From: a virus
Virus record (IMG/VR): IMGVR_UViG_3300043409_000928
Span: 124,001-188,000 of that record
Length of the DNA stretch: 64,000 nt
Direction: 5' to 3' (one strand)
Shown: in pieces, positions 1-7,499 of the stretch
Position numbering within the stretch: position 1 is the first letter of the stretch
How the letters are laid out: each line of letters opens with the position of its first letter
The notes under the pieces: generated by a model
What the model was told of the DNA's origin: nothing
Databases searched by the model: none
The model's input: only the letters and a program-made list of their open reading frames with translations
Made by a program: the position numbers and the translations under genes

Positions 1-166
1 CGTTAACAATGGTGGTCTTACCTACACCGTTTCTAGCACCGTCGCCGCCTAAGTCTAAGTTATGCCCTAACACAAGAGTCAATCCATACTGATCCAGTAG
101 AAGGGCCTGGGTAACATTACCCACGCTCATGAAGTTTTTGATTGTTATATTTTTAAACTTGATCAA
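1..166 (-). CDS. gp46: Recombination endonuclease large subunit, gp46-type SbcC-like ATPase (partial, N-terminus only)
   Basis: Only the first 55 codons lie in the window; the gene runs off the left edge. The product begins MIKFKNITIKNF and reaches an ABC/SMC-type Walker A, GARNGVGKTT, near residues 43-52, as expected for the ATPase subunit of the phage Mre11-Rad50-like complex that processes DNA ends during recombination-dependent replication. The start codon appears to be TTG (166-164), overlapping the TGA stop of the gp47 gene as TTGA, so the two subunits are translationally coupled. The order 47 then 46 matches T4 and relatives. I see no other ATG that would keep the conserved N-terminal beta strand. 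The identity is secure because of the Walker A and the neighbour. Confidence 0.88.
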   Translation of the reverse strand, partial: MIKFKNITIKNFMSVGNVTQALLLDQYGLTLVLGHNLDLGGDGARNGVGKTTIVN

Positions 167-1185
167 TGTGTAAGTCCTTGATAGATATGTGCCAGTATTT
201 GCTTATCAATTTGAGCAGAGTCAATTGCTTGTATCTGATTTAATACAATAGCATCAACTGATTCAAACTGTAGTTCGCCACCCTTCCATTCAGTTGAGTG
301 TTCTTCTTTCTTGGTTGGCATTAGACTAAGCTCTCGCATTCCATATTCGTTGACCCATTTTTCTTTAATATAGGTTGCTTCTTCAAACGAAATATCAACA
401 TCAATTGTAACACGGGCAAAAGTATGTTCATCAAACAAACTCTCATGTTTATCAATTGCATCTGTTAGTGTTAGTGTTCTAAATTTTGGGGCACTGGGCC
501 AGTTTTGGAATTCTGGTTGACCACCATATTCTAAAAACATGCAACCACGCTCGTCATCCCACGCATCGGCGTAGTTGTGCGGGAAACAATTTCCCATGTA
601 TACAACATTACCTCGCTTTTGTCGTTTATGAAAGTGTCCAGAAAATACAAGCTCTTGGTTGGGAAAGTGTCCTTCGTTCAATCCGCCATGGTCTGGCATT
701 TCTACCATGGCATTCATTTTAAAATGTGGAAGTTCAAAGTGTCCAAATACATAACGACTCTTTAACTTTTTCATGTTCTCCCATTCACTGCCAACAAGCC
801 AAGGAACAATTGTCATATCACCGATGGTTGTAATCTCATCAATCAAGTTAACATTGCTCAAGTGTCTAGCAAACGGGAGTGAGTTGATTTCACGCTTCTC
901 TCTATATGCCAAATCATGGTTACCCATAATAATGTATACCTGCTCAAAGTTTTCTGAAAGGTACTTGACATTTGAAGTAGTGTAGTTGAGTGTGCTCACA
1001 TTCACAGTGGATCTGTTGTTGTGCCAATCGCCAAGGAAGATGCAAGTTTCAGCACCTGCTCGTTTGGCTTCTTGGGTCATCCATTTTATAAAGTTCTCAC
1101 AATCATCATTGTGAGCTCTACTGTTGTTTCTTAAGCCAAAATGAATATCTGTAAAGCACACAGCTTTTTTAAAAGGTTGAGTCAT
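163..1185 (-). CDS. gp47: Recombination endonuclease subunit, gp47-type Mre11/SbcD-like phosphoesterase
   Basis: This 340-residue protein carries the metallophosphoesterase signature in order: TDIHFG (residues 12-17), LGDWHNN (about 51-57), MGNHD (about 91-95), GHFE and SGHFHKR (about 181-187). These are the metal ligands of SbcD/Mre11 nucleases, and the length matches T4 gp47 (339). It should act with gp46 on DNA ends in recombination and replication, and on host DNA breakdown. The gene overlaps the TTG start of gp46. A sigma70-like -10 element TATAAT lies only 5 nt before the ATG, so its mRNA may be leaderless; I see no Shine-Dalgarno sequence. Confidence 0.93.
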   Translation of the reverse strand: MTQPFKKAVCFTDIHFGLRNNSRAHNDDCENFIKWMTQEAKRAGAETCIFLGDWHNNRSTVNVSTLNYTTSNVKYLSENFEQVYIIMGNHDLAYREKREINSLPFARHLSNVNLIDEITTIGDMTIVPWLVGSEWENMKKLKSRYVFGHFELPHFKMNAMVEMPDHGGLNEGHFPNQELVFSGHFHKRQKRGNVVYMGNCFPHNYADAWDDERGCMFLEYGGQPEFQNWPSAPKFRTLTLTDAIDKHESLFDEHTFARVTIDVDISFEEATYIKEKWVNEYGMRELSLMPTKKEEHSTEWKGGELQFESVDAIVLNQIQAIDSAQIDKQILAHIYQGLTH

Positions 1186-1190
1186 CAGTA

Positions 1191-1220
1191 ATTATAGCAT
1201 TTCTATTGTTGTAGGACAAT
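1191..1220 (-). promoter_or_regulatory. Sigma70-like promoter for the gp47-gp46 genes
   Basis: On the minus strand a perfect -10 TATAAT (1196-1191) follows a partial -35 TTGTCC (1220-1215) after 18 bp. Only 5 nt (TACTG) separate the -10 from the ATG at 1185, which puts the expected transcription start at or within the start codon. The -35 is weak (4 of 6), so the site rests mainly on the -10. Confidence 0.6.
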
Positions 1221-1234
1221 GACATATCTGCCCG

Positions 1235-1918
1235 TCATTGGTTTGATCCATAGTTGTATATACTCATTGTATATGTAGGATCTCTAAAAATTGCATTGGA
1301 GACTCTGATCTCCAATCTTGTCTTACCAGAATAAGCTTTAACTTGTGCAAATTTGGGATCAATAACAGATAGTACTTTCATTGACTTTTTTGTAAAAATA
1401 CAATCAGACTCTGTAAAATTTACTTGATCGCCGCCAACTTTAAAACCGGCCAACGAACAATTGAGTGCATTGTCTCGAAAAATTGTCAGCATGTAGTATT
1501 CTTTGACTGTGGATACTTTTTTGAACCATCCATCAACAAATAAATTCCATAAGGCCTGTTTATCTTTATTACCAAAGTCAACAGTTGATTTTTCTTGCAA
1601 TGCCAATGGTTGATACATGCTTGCTTCTGTGGTGTAGTTGCCAATAATTTGCATACTTTTGACATCACACTTGATGTTGTCACTCAAGCTGACATCAGCA
1701 ATACCTTTGCCGGCGCCACACCAAGTGGCATTGGCAATACTGTCAGCCACAGCGTATTCCCACAGTTCTTTTCCCATACTAAGCGGTCTGCCAATGGCAA
1801 CATTTTTTCTATAAGGTTGCAAGTATAAATCCATTTCAGACTGAAACGTATTAATAAATGCTGTACCTATTAGTTGTTGCAATTCAGTTACAGCCAATGG
1901 GGTTAAGTAATACGCCAT
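1235..1918 (-). CDS. Hypothetical protein, possible PD-(D/E)XK-type nuclease
   Basis: This 227-residue protein has no family I can name with confidence. A weak restriction-nuclease-like pattern is visible: a glutamate in the helix GKELWEYAVAD (about residues 49-59), then GIADVSL (about 73-79) and CDVKS (about 84-88), which could be the E...D...(D/E)xK core of the PD-(D/E)XK fold. The rest is mixed alpha/beta with no membrane segment or signal peptide. It sits between gp47 and the DUF465-like gene in a minus-strand series of DNA metabolism genes, which fits a nuclease. The start ATG (1918) is 6 nt after the upstream stop and has no clear Shine-Dalgarno. A wholly different function is possible. 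Confidence 0.45.
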   Translation of the reverse strand: MAYYLTPLAVTELQQLIGTAFINTFQSEMDLYLQPYRKNVAIGRPLSMGKELWEYAVADSIANATWCGAGKGIADVSLSDNIKCDVKSMQIIGNYTTEASMYQPLALQEKSTVDFGNKDKQALWNLFVDGWFKKVSTVKEYYMLTIFRDNALNCSLAGFKVGGDQVNFTESDCIFTKKSMKVLSVIDPKFAQVKAYSGKTRLEIRVSNAIFRDPTYTMSIYNYGSNQ

Positions 1919-1924
1919 CTACTG

Positions 1925-2119
1925 TTAGATCATTTCTGCTAACGTGATACGACAGCGAGATAGTTCATCTTTGACAAATAACTTTTTCTTCTTAAGAGTA
2001 CGTGCAACAGGAGTATCATTTTGATGATGCTGTTCTAAAATTGATAGCTGTCTCTCAAGGTTGACGTGAAAGTCTTCCAAGTGATCAATATGTTTTTTTA
2101 AACTGTCTGGATGATGCAT
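1925..2119 (-). CDS. Small DUF465/YdcH-like helical protein
   Basis: This 64-residue protein is almost entirely helical and charged. It has an early HIDHLEDFHVNLERQL helix, a break with several polar residues, and then LKKKKLFVKDEL. The pattern of a long helix, a short turn and a K-rich xLKKxKLxxKDE helix is that of the small DUF465 (YdcH) family, whose function is unknown. A strong Shine-Dalgarno GGAG lies before the ATG (2119). It is the second gene after gp55 and lies just 2 nt from the MazG-like gene, so all are probably co-transcribed from the promoter at 3499-3527. Confidence 0.6.
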   Translation of the reverse strand: MHHPDSLKKHIDHLEDFHVNLERQLSILEQHHQNDTPVARTLKKKKLFVKDELSRCRITLAEMI

Positions 2120-2121
2120 TG

Positions 2122-2493
2122 TTACTCCTTCTTTAAAAATGATGTAAGATTAGGAGGTACCCAGCCTAGTGGCTTAAGGACCTTACCGTCTTCACGCTTA
2201 CGAACTTTACCAGTCTCTCGATCAATCTTGGCAAAGTTTGTGCTCATAACTTCTTTCCATGCCCCTTCACTATCAGCACCAAAACTATGAATGGCACCTA
2301 TTGTTACAACCAGAATGTCTATAAGTGCATCCAATTGTTCTACACGGTCATCTGATAATGTAGCTTCCAATAATTCCTGATGTTCTTCGTCAATGAGTTT
2401 AACATACATTGCATACTGTAGTTCATTAAATGAGTCTACAGTTTGATCACAGGCTCGCATAAACTTTTCTTGATCACGAAACGGGTTTGTCAT
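2122..2493 (-). CDS. MazG-like / phosphoribosyl-ATP pyrophosphohydrolase-like NTP pyrophosphatase
   Basis: This 123-residue protein has the all-alpha NTP-pyrophosphohydrolase pattern: EEHQELLEA (about residues 36-44) with the metal-binding ExxE, followed by EQLDALIDILVVTIGA (about 52-67) giving the downstream D/E ligands. Such enzymes hydrolyse (d)NTPs or signalling nucleotides to monophosphates and are common in T4-like phages. The C-terminus TGKVRKREDGKVLKP matches phage members of the family. Its ATG overlaps the stop of gp55 (TAATG) and has an AAGGAAG Shine-Dalgarno. A second MazG-like gene lies at 53177-53449. The exact substrate cannot be read from sequence. Confidence 0.78.
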   Translation of the reverse strand: MTNPFRDQEKFMRACDQTVDSFNELQYAMYVKLIDEEHQELLEATLSDDRVEQLDALIDILVVTIGAIHSFGADSEGAWKEVMSTNFAKIDRETGKVRKREDGKVLKPLGWVPPNLTSFLKKE

Positions 2494-3479
2494 TATACTT
2501 CTTCCTTATCCTCTAAAACAATTTCAGTAAGTTCAATATCTGCATCTGGATCAATTTCTAGATCCTTGTTGGCTTCTGCCAAAGCCTCTTCAACTTTAAG
2601 AGCATTAAGTCTTTCAACTTCAGCATGATGATGCTGTGAACTTTCCATTTGTCTTGTCCAACTTGGCATCTGTCCTGAATCTTGTAGCATGTCGTCTCGA
2701 ATGTCTCGTTGACGCTTTTCTACATTAAGCACACGGGTAAAGCTATTGGTCACAGCGGCAGTATAATAAGCAAACGGATTTTGACTTTTACCTTCATCAA
2801 ACTGTAGTGCAATTTGTGTCAGCTGAATCAATGCCTGTCCACGCATTTCATCTACATAGCTATATCCGCGCCAGTTGCTTCGTAAACTATAACGCTCACA
2901 CAGCTTTAGAAACATTGCGCCAAGACGATTTGTAATTTGTCCGTGGTCAACACTGAACTCTCCAGTTTGTAAGTCTCCCTTCCAATGACTACGCAACACT
3001 TCACGCCATGTACCATCTTCATCAATGACAAAATGTTTAAATGGAGGAAAGTTTACTTTACTGCGATGATCAGCAAGACTCTTAGGATTATTTTTGCGGC
3101 CTGGTGCCAGCGGGATATGGTCAAAAGTCATTAACCGTACTACAAGATCAGCAGTGGGAATCTTTTTAGCTAAAATTTCAGACTCGTCTGCTTTTGGCTT
3201 AATACTGGCTTTGCCGCCTGCGGCTTCCCAAGCGGCCAATGCCGCTTTGTGTGCTTCTGAGGAAAGTCTATTTGCTCTAGCCGCTTTGGCCAGATTAACA
3301 GCACCTTCAGGACAGGCCTTAGTTTTTCTATTATGAAAACTTTTCAATTCGTATAGAATGTAATCGTATTGCTGATATTCCGGACTGGCAATCCAGCAAT
3401 ATTTCATTTTACTACGATGTATTTCTGCTAAAATGTCTTTATTTTTAAGATAAACAACTTTTACTTTTTCTTCTGTCAC
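2493..3479 (-). CDS. gp55: RNA polymerase sigma factor for late transcription, gp55-type
   Basis: This 328-residue protein is longer than T4 gp55 (185). The recognisable sigma-2-like region lies in the middle: YSYVDEMRGQALIQLTQIAL (about residues 217-236), then the NPFAYYTAAVTNSF core (about 246-259) and the basic KRQRDIRDDML (about 267-277). This pattern is shared with late sigma factors of marine T4-like phages. It should bring RNA polymerase to the TAAATA late promoters seen throughout the window. The N-terminal 130 residues, which include an Ala-rich AAxAA stretch and a KKKP-like region, are an extension of unknown role. The start is GTG (3479), with an AAGGAG Shine-Dalgarno 8 nt upstream. 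Confidence 0.85.
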   Translation of the reverse strand: MTEEKVKVVYLKNKDILAEIHRSKMKYCWIASPEYQQYDYILYELKSFHNRKTKACPEGAVNLAKAARANRLSSEAHKAALAAWEAAGGKASIKPKADESEILAKKIPTADLVVRLMTFDHIPLAPGRKNNPKSLADHRSKVNFPPFKHFVIDEDGTWREVLRSHWKGDLQTGEFSVDHGQITNRLGAMFLKLCERYSLRSNWRGYSYVDEMRGQALIQLTQIALQFDEGKSQNPFAYYTAAVTNSFTRVLNVEKRQRDIRDDMLQDSGQMPSWTRQMESSQHHHAEVERLNALKVEEALAEANKDLEIDPDADIELTEIVLEDKEEV

Positions 3480-3498
3480 AGGTAGCTCCTTATTAGTA

Positions 3499-3527
3499 AG
3501 TATAGCAGATTCAGTTCACCTTGTCAA
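3499..3527 (-). promoter_or_regulatory. Sigma70 promoter of the gp55 operon
   Basis: On the minus strand a consensus -35 TTGACA (3527-3522) and -10 TATACT (3504-3499) are separated by 17 bp. They are followed by an approximately 13-nt leader with the Shine-Dalgarno AAGGAG. It is divergent from the late promoter at 3556-3561, so an early and a late transcription unit meet back to back here. Confidence 0.85.
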
Positions 3528-3555
3528 TGGTAAAGTACCTAGATAATTCAAACGG

Positions 3556-3561
3556 TAAATA
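3556..3561 (+). promoter_or_regulatory. Late promoter element TAAATA, leaderless configuration
   Basis: The element GGTAAATA on the plus strand ends exactly 5 nt before the ATG at 3567, and there is no Shine-Dalgarno between them. In T4 the TATAAATA element is centred near -10, so initiation here would fall on or next to the A of ATG. Confidence 0.75.
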
Positions 3562-3566
3562 GGTGT

Positions 3567-4214
3567 ATGAAGATTACTGATCTAGCACCCCGTATCATTG
3601 CCGTATATGCTGGCCGCTTTCACCCATTTCACCATGGACATGCGGAAGTTTTTCGCGAACTTGCAAGTAAGTTTGGCATTAACAATACTTACATCACCAC
3701 TAGCGGCAAGGTAGACCCGAATAAGAGTCCGTTTTCATTTGATGAAAAGAAAATAATGATGCAGGCCGCTGGCGTACCAGCAGGCAATGTTGTTGAAGAA
3801 ATTGTTCCGTATGCGCCAGTTAATCTTCCACAAAAATTGACAGCAGATCCCAATAGAGATATCATGGTATTTGGTGTAGGGCAAAAGGACATGGCCGAAG
3901 ATCCTAGATTTGCATTTACCCCACTAAAAGATGGAACAGCCAGTTTCTTTCAAAAGTACACAGGTAAAAACATGATGCCGTTCAGCAATAAGAAAAATGA
4001 TGATGGTACCCGAGCCGGCCACGGATATGTAATACCTGTGGCCGATGTTGAATTCAGCATTGCTGGTAAAAAGATAAACAGCGCAAGTCAAATTAGAGAG
4101 TTGTATAAGTCTGCTGATGTGGAGCAACGATTGCAAATTTTAAATGAGCTATACCCCAACGGTGGCGCAAAAGTTAATAGTATCAAACGTATCTTTGATG
4201 CTAAACTAGGATAA
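3567..4214 (+). CDS. Nucleotidyltransferase-like protein (cytidylyltransferase / NMN adenylyltransferase fold)
   Basis: This 215-residue protein opens with a strand and the nucleotidyltransferase signature GRFHPFHHGH (about residues 17-26), the HxGH motif that binds the nucleotide phosphates. A late segment, INSASQIRELY (about 170-180), plays the part of the second ISSTxIR-like motif. The family joins a nucleotide to small phosphorylated substrates (NMN, pantetheine-P, glycerol-P, sugar-P). The substrate cannot be told here. It is the first gene after the promoter divergence, apparently translated from a leaderless late mRNA, and is followed 4 nt later by a baseplate gene. Expression with structural genes is odd for a metabolic enzyme and suggests a virion-linked or late role. 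Confidence 0.72.
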   Translation: MKITDLAPRIIAVYAGRFHPFHHGHAEVFRELASKFGINNTYITTSGKVDPNKSPFSFDEKKIMMQAAGVPAGNVVEEIVPYAPVNLPQKLTADPNRDIMVFGVGQKDMAEDPRFAFTPLKDGTASFFQKYTGKNMMPFSNKKNDDGTRAGHGYVIPVADVEFSIAGKKINSASQIRELYKSADVEQRLQILNELYPNGGAKVNSIKRIFDAKLG

Positions 4215-4218
4215 CGCC

Positions 4219-4851
4219 GTGGCAAAATTAGGCTCTCAAGTTACACTTGAATTCAAAGCATTTGCAGATATGGGCACAAGAGATGCCAGTGGTCGAATGA
4301 CTGGTGAAAACGACGAACGATCACCCACTTACAAAAAAAATGAAAAGCACATTCTGACATGGCCAAGTACACCTAAGATTGCACAGTCAATTGAAGTTAA
4401 TTACAGTACTTGGGAATTACAACATACCAACTACCAGCCAAGCGCATTTGGTAATCGTTCAACACCTATTGTTACCATCAGTGGGCAGTGGTTCAGCCGA
4501 GACATAGCCGAGGCAACAGCAACATTACAGGCTATTCATTTACTGCGCTCAGCAACAAGTATGTTCTATGGTCGCGAAGATCCTAAGAAAGGAACTCCTC
4601 CCCCAATTGGAAGATTAAATGCTCACGGACTGTATAATAACACCCCGGTGGTGATAAAAACATTTCAATATGATTTTCCAAACGATGTTGATTATATCAC
4701 AGTACCTATGTTTAGTAGTAACCAAAGTGTTCCTGTGCTATTTGAAATGAGTATAAGCTTGATTGTGCAAATTAACAGTATTGATACTGTTAAAAATTAT
4801 ACACTTGAAAAATTTGTTAAAGGTGATTTACTTGGCGAAGGGTACATTTAA
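4219..4851 (+). CDS. Probable baseplate / tail-tube junction protein
   Basis: This 210-residue protein has no signal peptide or membrane segment. It is beta-rich with a long central stretch, TPIVTISGQWFSRD (about residues 74-87), and a C-terminal block VPVLFEMSISLIVQINS (about 172-188). It resembles proteins found just upstream of gp53 in T4-like phages, in the position of the tail-tube cap/initiator proteins (gp48/gp54). That assignment is from context and overall feel, not a diagnostic motif. The start is GTG (4219) with AGGA 7 nt upstream. Confidence 0.5.
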   Translation: MAKLGSQVTLEFKAFADMGTRDASGRMTGENDERSPTYKKNEKHILTWPSTPKIAQSIEVNYSTWELQHTNYQPSAFGNRSTPIVTISGQWFSRDIAEATATLQAIHLLRSATSMFYGREDPKKGTPPPIGRLNAHGLYNNTPVVIKTFQYDFPNDVDYITVPMFSSNQSVPVLFEMSISLIVQINSIDTVKNYTLEKFVKGDLLGEGYI

Positions 4852-4857
4852 AATATT

Positions 4858-5157
4858 ATGGCAACCACAGGATTAAACCAATACTCGGATACCCGCATTA
4901 CAGATTTTTATTTAAATCTTGCAAAATTGCCAACAGCCGATGATTTGCTTGCTGGCAAGACTGCACAATTTATAACAGTTGAGCCTAGGTTTCAACACAG
5001 ATTAGATTTACTAAGTCACTCCATATACGGTACCAGCGCATACTGGTGGGTAATTGCATTGTTAAACAGAAACCAGTTACAAGATCCCATTAGAGATTTG
5101 AAAACAGGCATGGTACTAAGAGTATTGTCATCGAGTGATATCAAAGGGGCTATTTAA
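4858..5157 (+). CDS. gp53: Baseplate wedge protein, gp53-type
   Basis: This 99-residue protein has the typical gp53 pattern: an initial loop, a FxxVEPRFQHRLDLLSHSIYG segment (about residues 39-60), the WWVIALLNRNQLQDP motif (about 63-77) and the LysM-like tail DLKTGMVLRVL. Family members are small baseplate wedge subunits whose LysM-like fold sits next to gp6/gp25 in the wedge. The short form (T4 gp53 is 196) is usual in marine T4-like phages. The last base of its TAA stop is the A of the next gene's ATG. Confidence 0.82.
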   Translation: MATTGLNQYSDTRITDFYLNLAKLPTADDLLAGKTAQFITVEPRFQHRLDLLSHSIYGTSAYWWVIALLNRNQLQDPIRDLKTGMVLRVLSSSDIKGAI

Positions 5158-7496
5158 TGGCCGCACCAAAACCAACATACAATGATGATATTGGTTTACC
5201 AGACATTCATTACAACCCTTTACAAAATTATCGTAATGTAACCTATAACACCAGGTTAACAATGATGCCGGCCAAAGAAGCCACACTTGAAAGACCATTA
5301 CGCTCGTATGATTTCAAGAAAGGAATCATCATGTGGGAAACTGGTGGAGCAGGCACAGTATTCTTAGAAGAACTGCAGGTTGAAACAGTTGGCACAGGCT
5401 CAGCAACCGGAGCATACGCTTCGCAACAGTTCCATAATTTTAGTGGTAAACTAGTTGAGCCAATTGGTGGAAGATTTATAGAAGCATTAAGTTTAGGAGC
5501 ACTGACATTAGGCTATGCAAATAACTCTGGTGCAGTCTATTTGTTTGAAATATACTTTAGCGGATATAATCCTGATTCAGACATGCCCGAACAATGTAAA
5601 GGTTGGGATGGTGAGGAACTGATATTCCGATGGTATGTAACACTTAAAGAACTCAAAATGAAACTGGACTACAAAGGTAGTACCTATGACTTTACTATGT
5701 TCGTGTCTACAGCAGAGGCAGGCCTAAGTGACCACACCCACTTAGAACAAGGTTTTAAAATGGAAGGTAGTCCCAACACCATTGGCGAATTTTGTACAAA
5801 ACTTGAAAAAGCATTGAATGACAGAGAAAAAGAAAAGGTCAAGTCTCAACAAAGATGTCACGCACATGTCTATAAAATTTCAGCACATAAAGAAATTGCA
5901 AACTTAAAATATGACTATGGTCTATTTTCGTTGAATACATTGTCCTTTGGAATGTACAAGGGACAAATACAAGTTCCGTCTGGCACCACAATACAAAGTT
6001 TTGTATTAAGTTCTATGCCAAACAGCAAAGATATTTTAAAATTTTTGCATAAGGTTCCTGAGAAAAAAGATTTCAACAGCACAAATACTAAAAAAGATAC
6101 AATGCATCTGATTGCAAAAAACTTTAGTATCATCTCTGGTTCAAAGGACCTTGAAAAGGGAGGCAATCCTTTATTTGACAATAGGATTGGCACAACCGCC
6201 AAAGAAGTACACTATTTCATAACAACCAAAGAAGATGCAAAAAATGTTATTGGTCCACAAGAATACGAAGATGCATGGGAAACTACCAACAGAGACAAGC
6301 GAGTTGATAATTGGATTAAAAAAGGTCTTCTAAGAAAAGTATACAAGTGGATTTACACAGGTGAAAACACAGAAGTTATCAATTGTGATATCAAACTAGA
6401 CTACCTATGGAGAACAGTTCGACCACTGTGGCTGGACAAAGATGGCAATCCGGTATCGGCACAAGCTCAACAGCCGGCAGCAAAAGCATCTAAAGGCGGC
6501 TCCCCTGCACCAGTGGCATGTATAGATGCAAGATCGGTACAAGCATTTAACGACGGCAAATCGCAGTTGTATGTTGAAGACATGCCGTACAAAGAAGGGC
6601 AAGATTTGGATATTAATCCTAAAAAAGGTTGGTATCCACACATGCCACAAACTTCGATTGTTAACACCACTGTCCAAGAAGGTAGTGGACAAGGTGCTCT
6701 GTCACCACAGAGCGCCACGGAATATAGTGTGTTTAGGCAACTTGGTAATGGTCAAGCAACCGGTGTTGAAGACATGTTTCAAATAACCCTGGAGGTAGTT
6801 GGTGATCCGTATTGGCTATTTCAAATACCAGGAAAGCCAGGAGCCGCACCCTGGGAAGAAGATGTGTGGGAATACGAAAAAGAACAGTTAACTGAAGATA
6901 TGATGGCAGAGAAAAGAAAGAAAACTGCCAGCCATAACTGGTTGCCTTTTATCTACTTTCAAGCACAGGCACCTTCTGCTGATTTAACAGCAGACGACCT
7001 AATGAATCTTCGCAAAGCAGATGCAATTACTGGAATATTTTCAGCTAAGAAAGTAACAAATAAATTTGTAAAAGGTAAATTCACAACCACACTAGAGTGC
7101 TTTAGAGATCAGTTGTCAAATCCTTGGGGTAAAACAAGTAAGAAATCAACTAGTAGTTCGTTTACACCAAAGTCCGGCGCCGGCGAAGCATCAGCAACTG
7201 GCCCAACTAATGCCAGTCCGCCCAACCCAAGTGGTACATATGATCCAAACAGAAATGATGGTGGCACCGCTTACCAACCAGGCGAACGGGAGTATGCACA
7301 ACAGTCGGCCGCGGCCGGTAATTTAAGAGAAGCAGAACGAGTTCGATCGGGTGCCACCACTACAGTAATAGGGCAGGTACCTGTAGAGCAAGTACCTGCA
7401 GGAAGCCCAGTCACTGGCAATCAAAATCCGGGGGTTCCTGCAACTAGAACTGCACCGCCCACTGAAGCTGAAATCCGGCGCAGATACGGAAACTAA
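5157..7496 (+). CDS. Large baseplate hub-like structural protein
   Basis: This 779-residue protein lies between gp53 and the gp5-lysozyme gene. The first 400 residues are beta-rich. Near residues 620-650 there is FSAKKVTNKFVKGKFTTTLE, the kind of strand pair found at the end of hub proteins of the gp27/gpD type, where the last strand leads into a Thr/Gly/Pro-rich tail (about 660-779, low complexity and probably disordered). From this and its position I infer the role of gp27, the trimeric hub that holds gp5. The start ATG directly follows the gp53 stop, with AAAGGGG upstream. No enzyme motif was seen. Confidence 0.55.
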   Translation: MAAPKPTYNDDIGLPDIHYNPLQNYRNVTYNTRLTMMPAKEATLERPLRSYDFKKGIIMWETGGAGTVFLEELQVETVGTGSATGAYASQQFHNFSGKLVEPIGGRFIEALSLGALTLGYANNSGAVYLFEIYFSGYNPDSDMPEQCKGWDGEELIFRWYVTLKELKMKLDYKGSTYDFTMFVSTAEAGLSDHTHLEQGFKMEGSPNTIGEFCTKLEKALNDREKEKVKSQQRCHAHVYKISAHKEIANLKYDYGLFSLNTLSFGMYKGQIQVPSGTTIQSFVLSSMPNSKDILKFLHKVPEKKDFNSTNTKKDTMHLIAKNFSIISGSKDLEKGGNPLFDNRIGTTAKEVHYFITTKEDAKNVIGPQEYEDAWETTNRDKRVDNWIKKGLLRKVYKWIYTGENTEVINCDIKLDYLWRTVRPLWLDKDGNPVSAQAQQPAAKASKGGSPAPVACIDARSVQAFNDGKSQLYVEDMPYKEGQDLDINPKKGWYPHMPQTSIVNTTVQEGSGQGALSPQSATEYSVFRQLGNGQATGVEDMFQITLEVVGDPYWLFQIPGKPGAAPWEEDVWEYEKEQLTEDMMAEKRKKTASHNWLPFIYFQAQAPSADLTADDLMNLRKADAITGIFSAKKVTNKFVKGKFTTTLECFRDQLSNPWGKTSKKSTSSSFTPKSGAGEASATGPTNASPPNPSGTYDPNRNDGGTAYQPGEREYAQQSAAAGNLREAERVRSGATTTVIGQVPVEQVPAGSPVTGNQNPGVPATRTAPPTEAEIRRRYGN

Positions 7497-7499
7497 CAA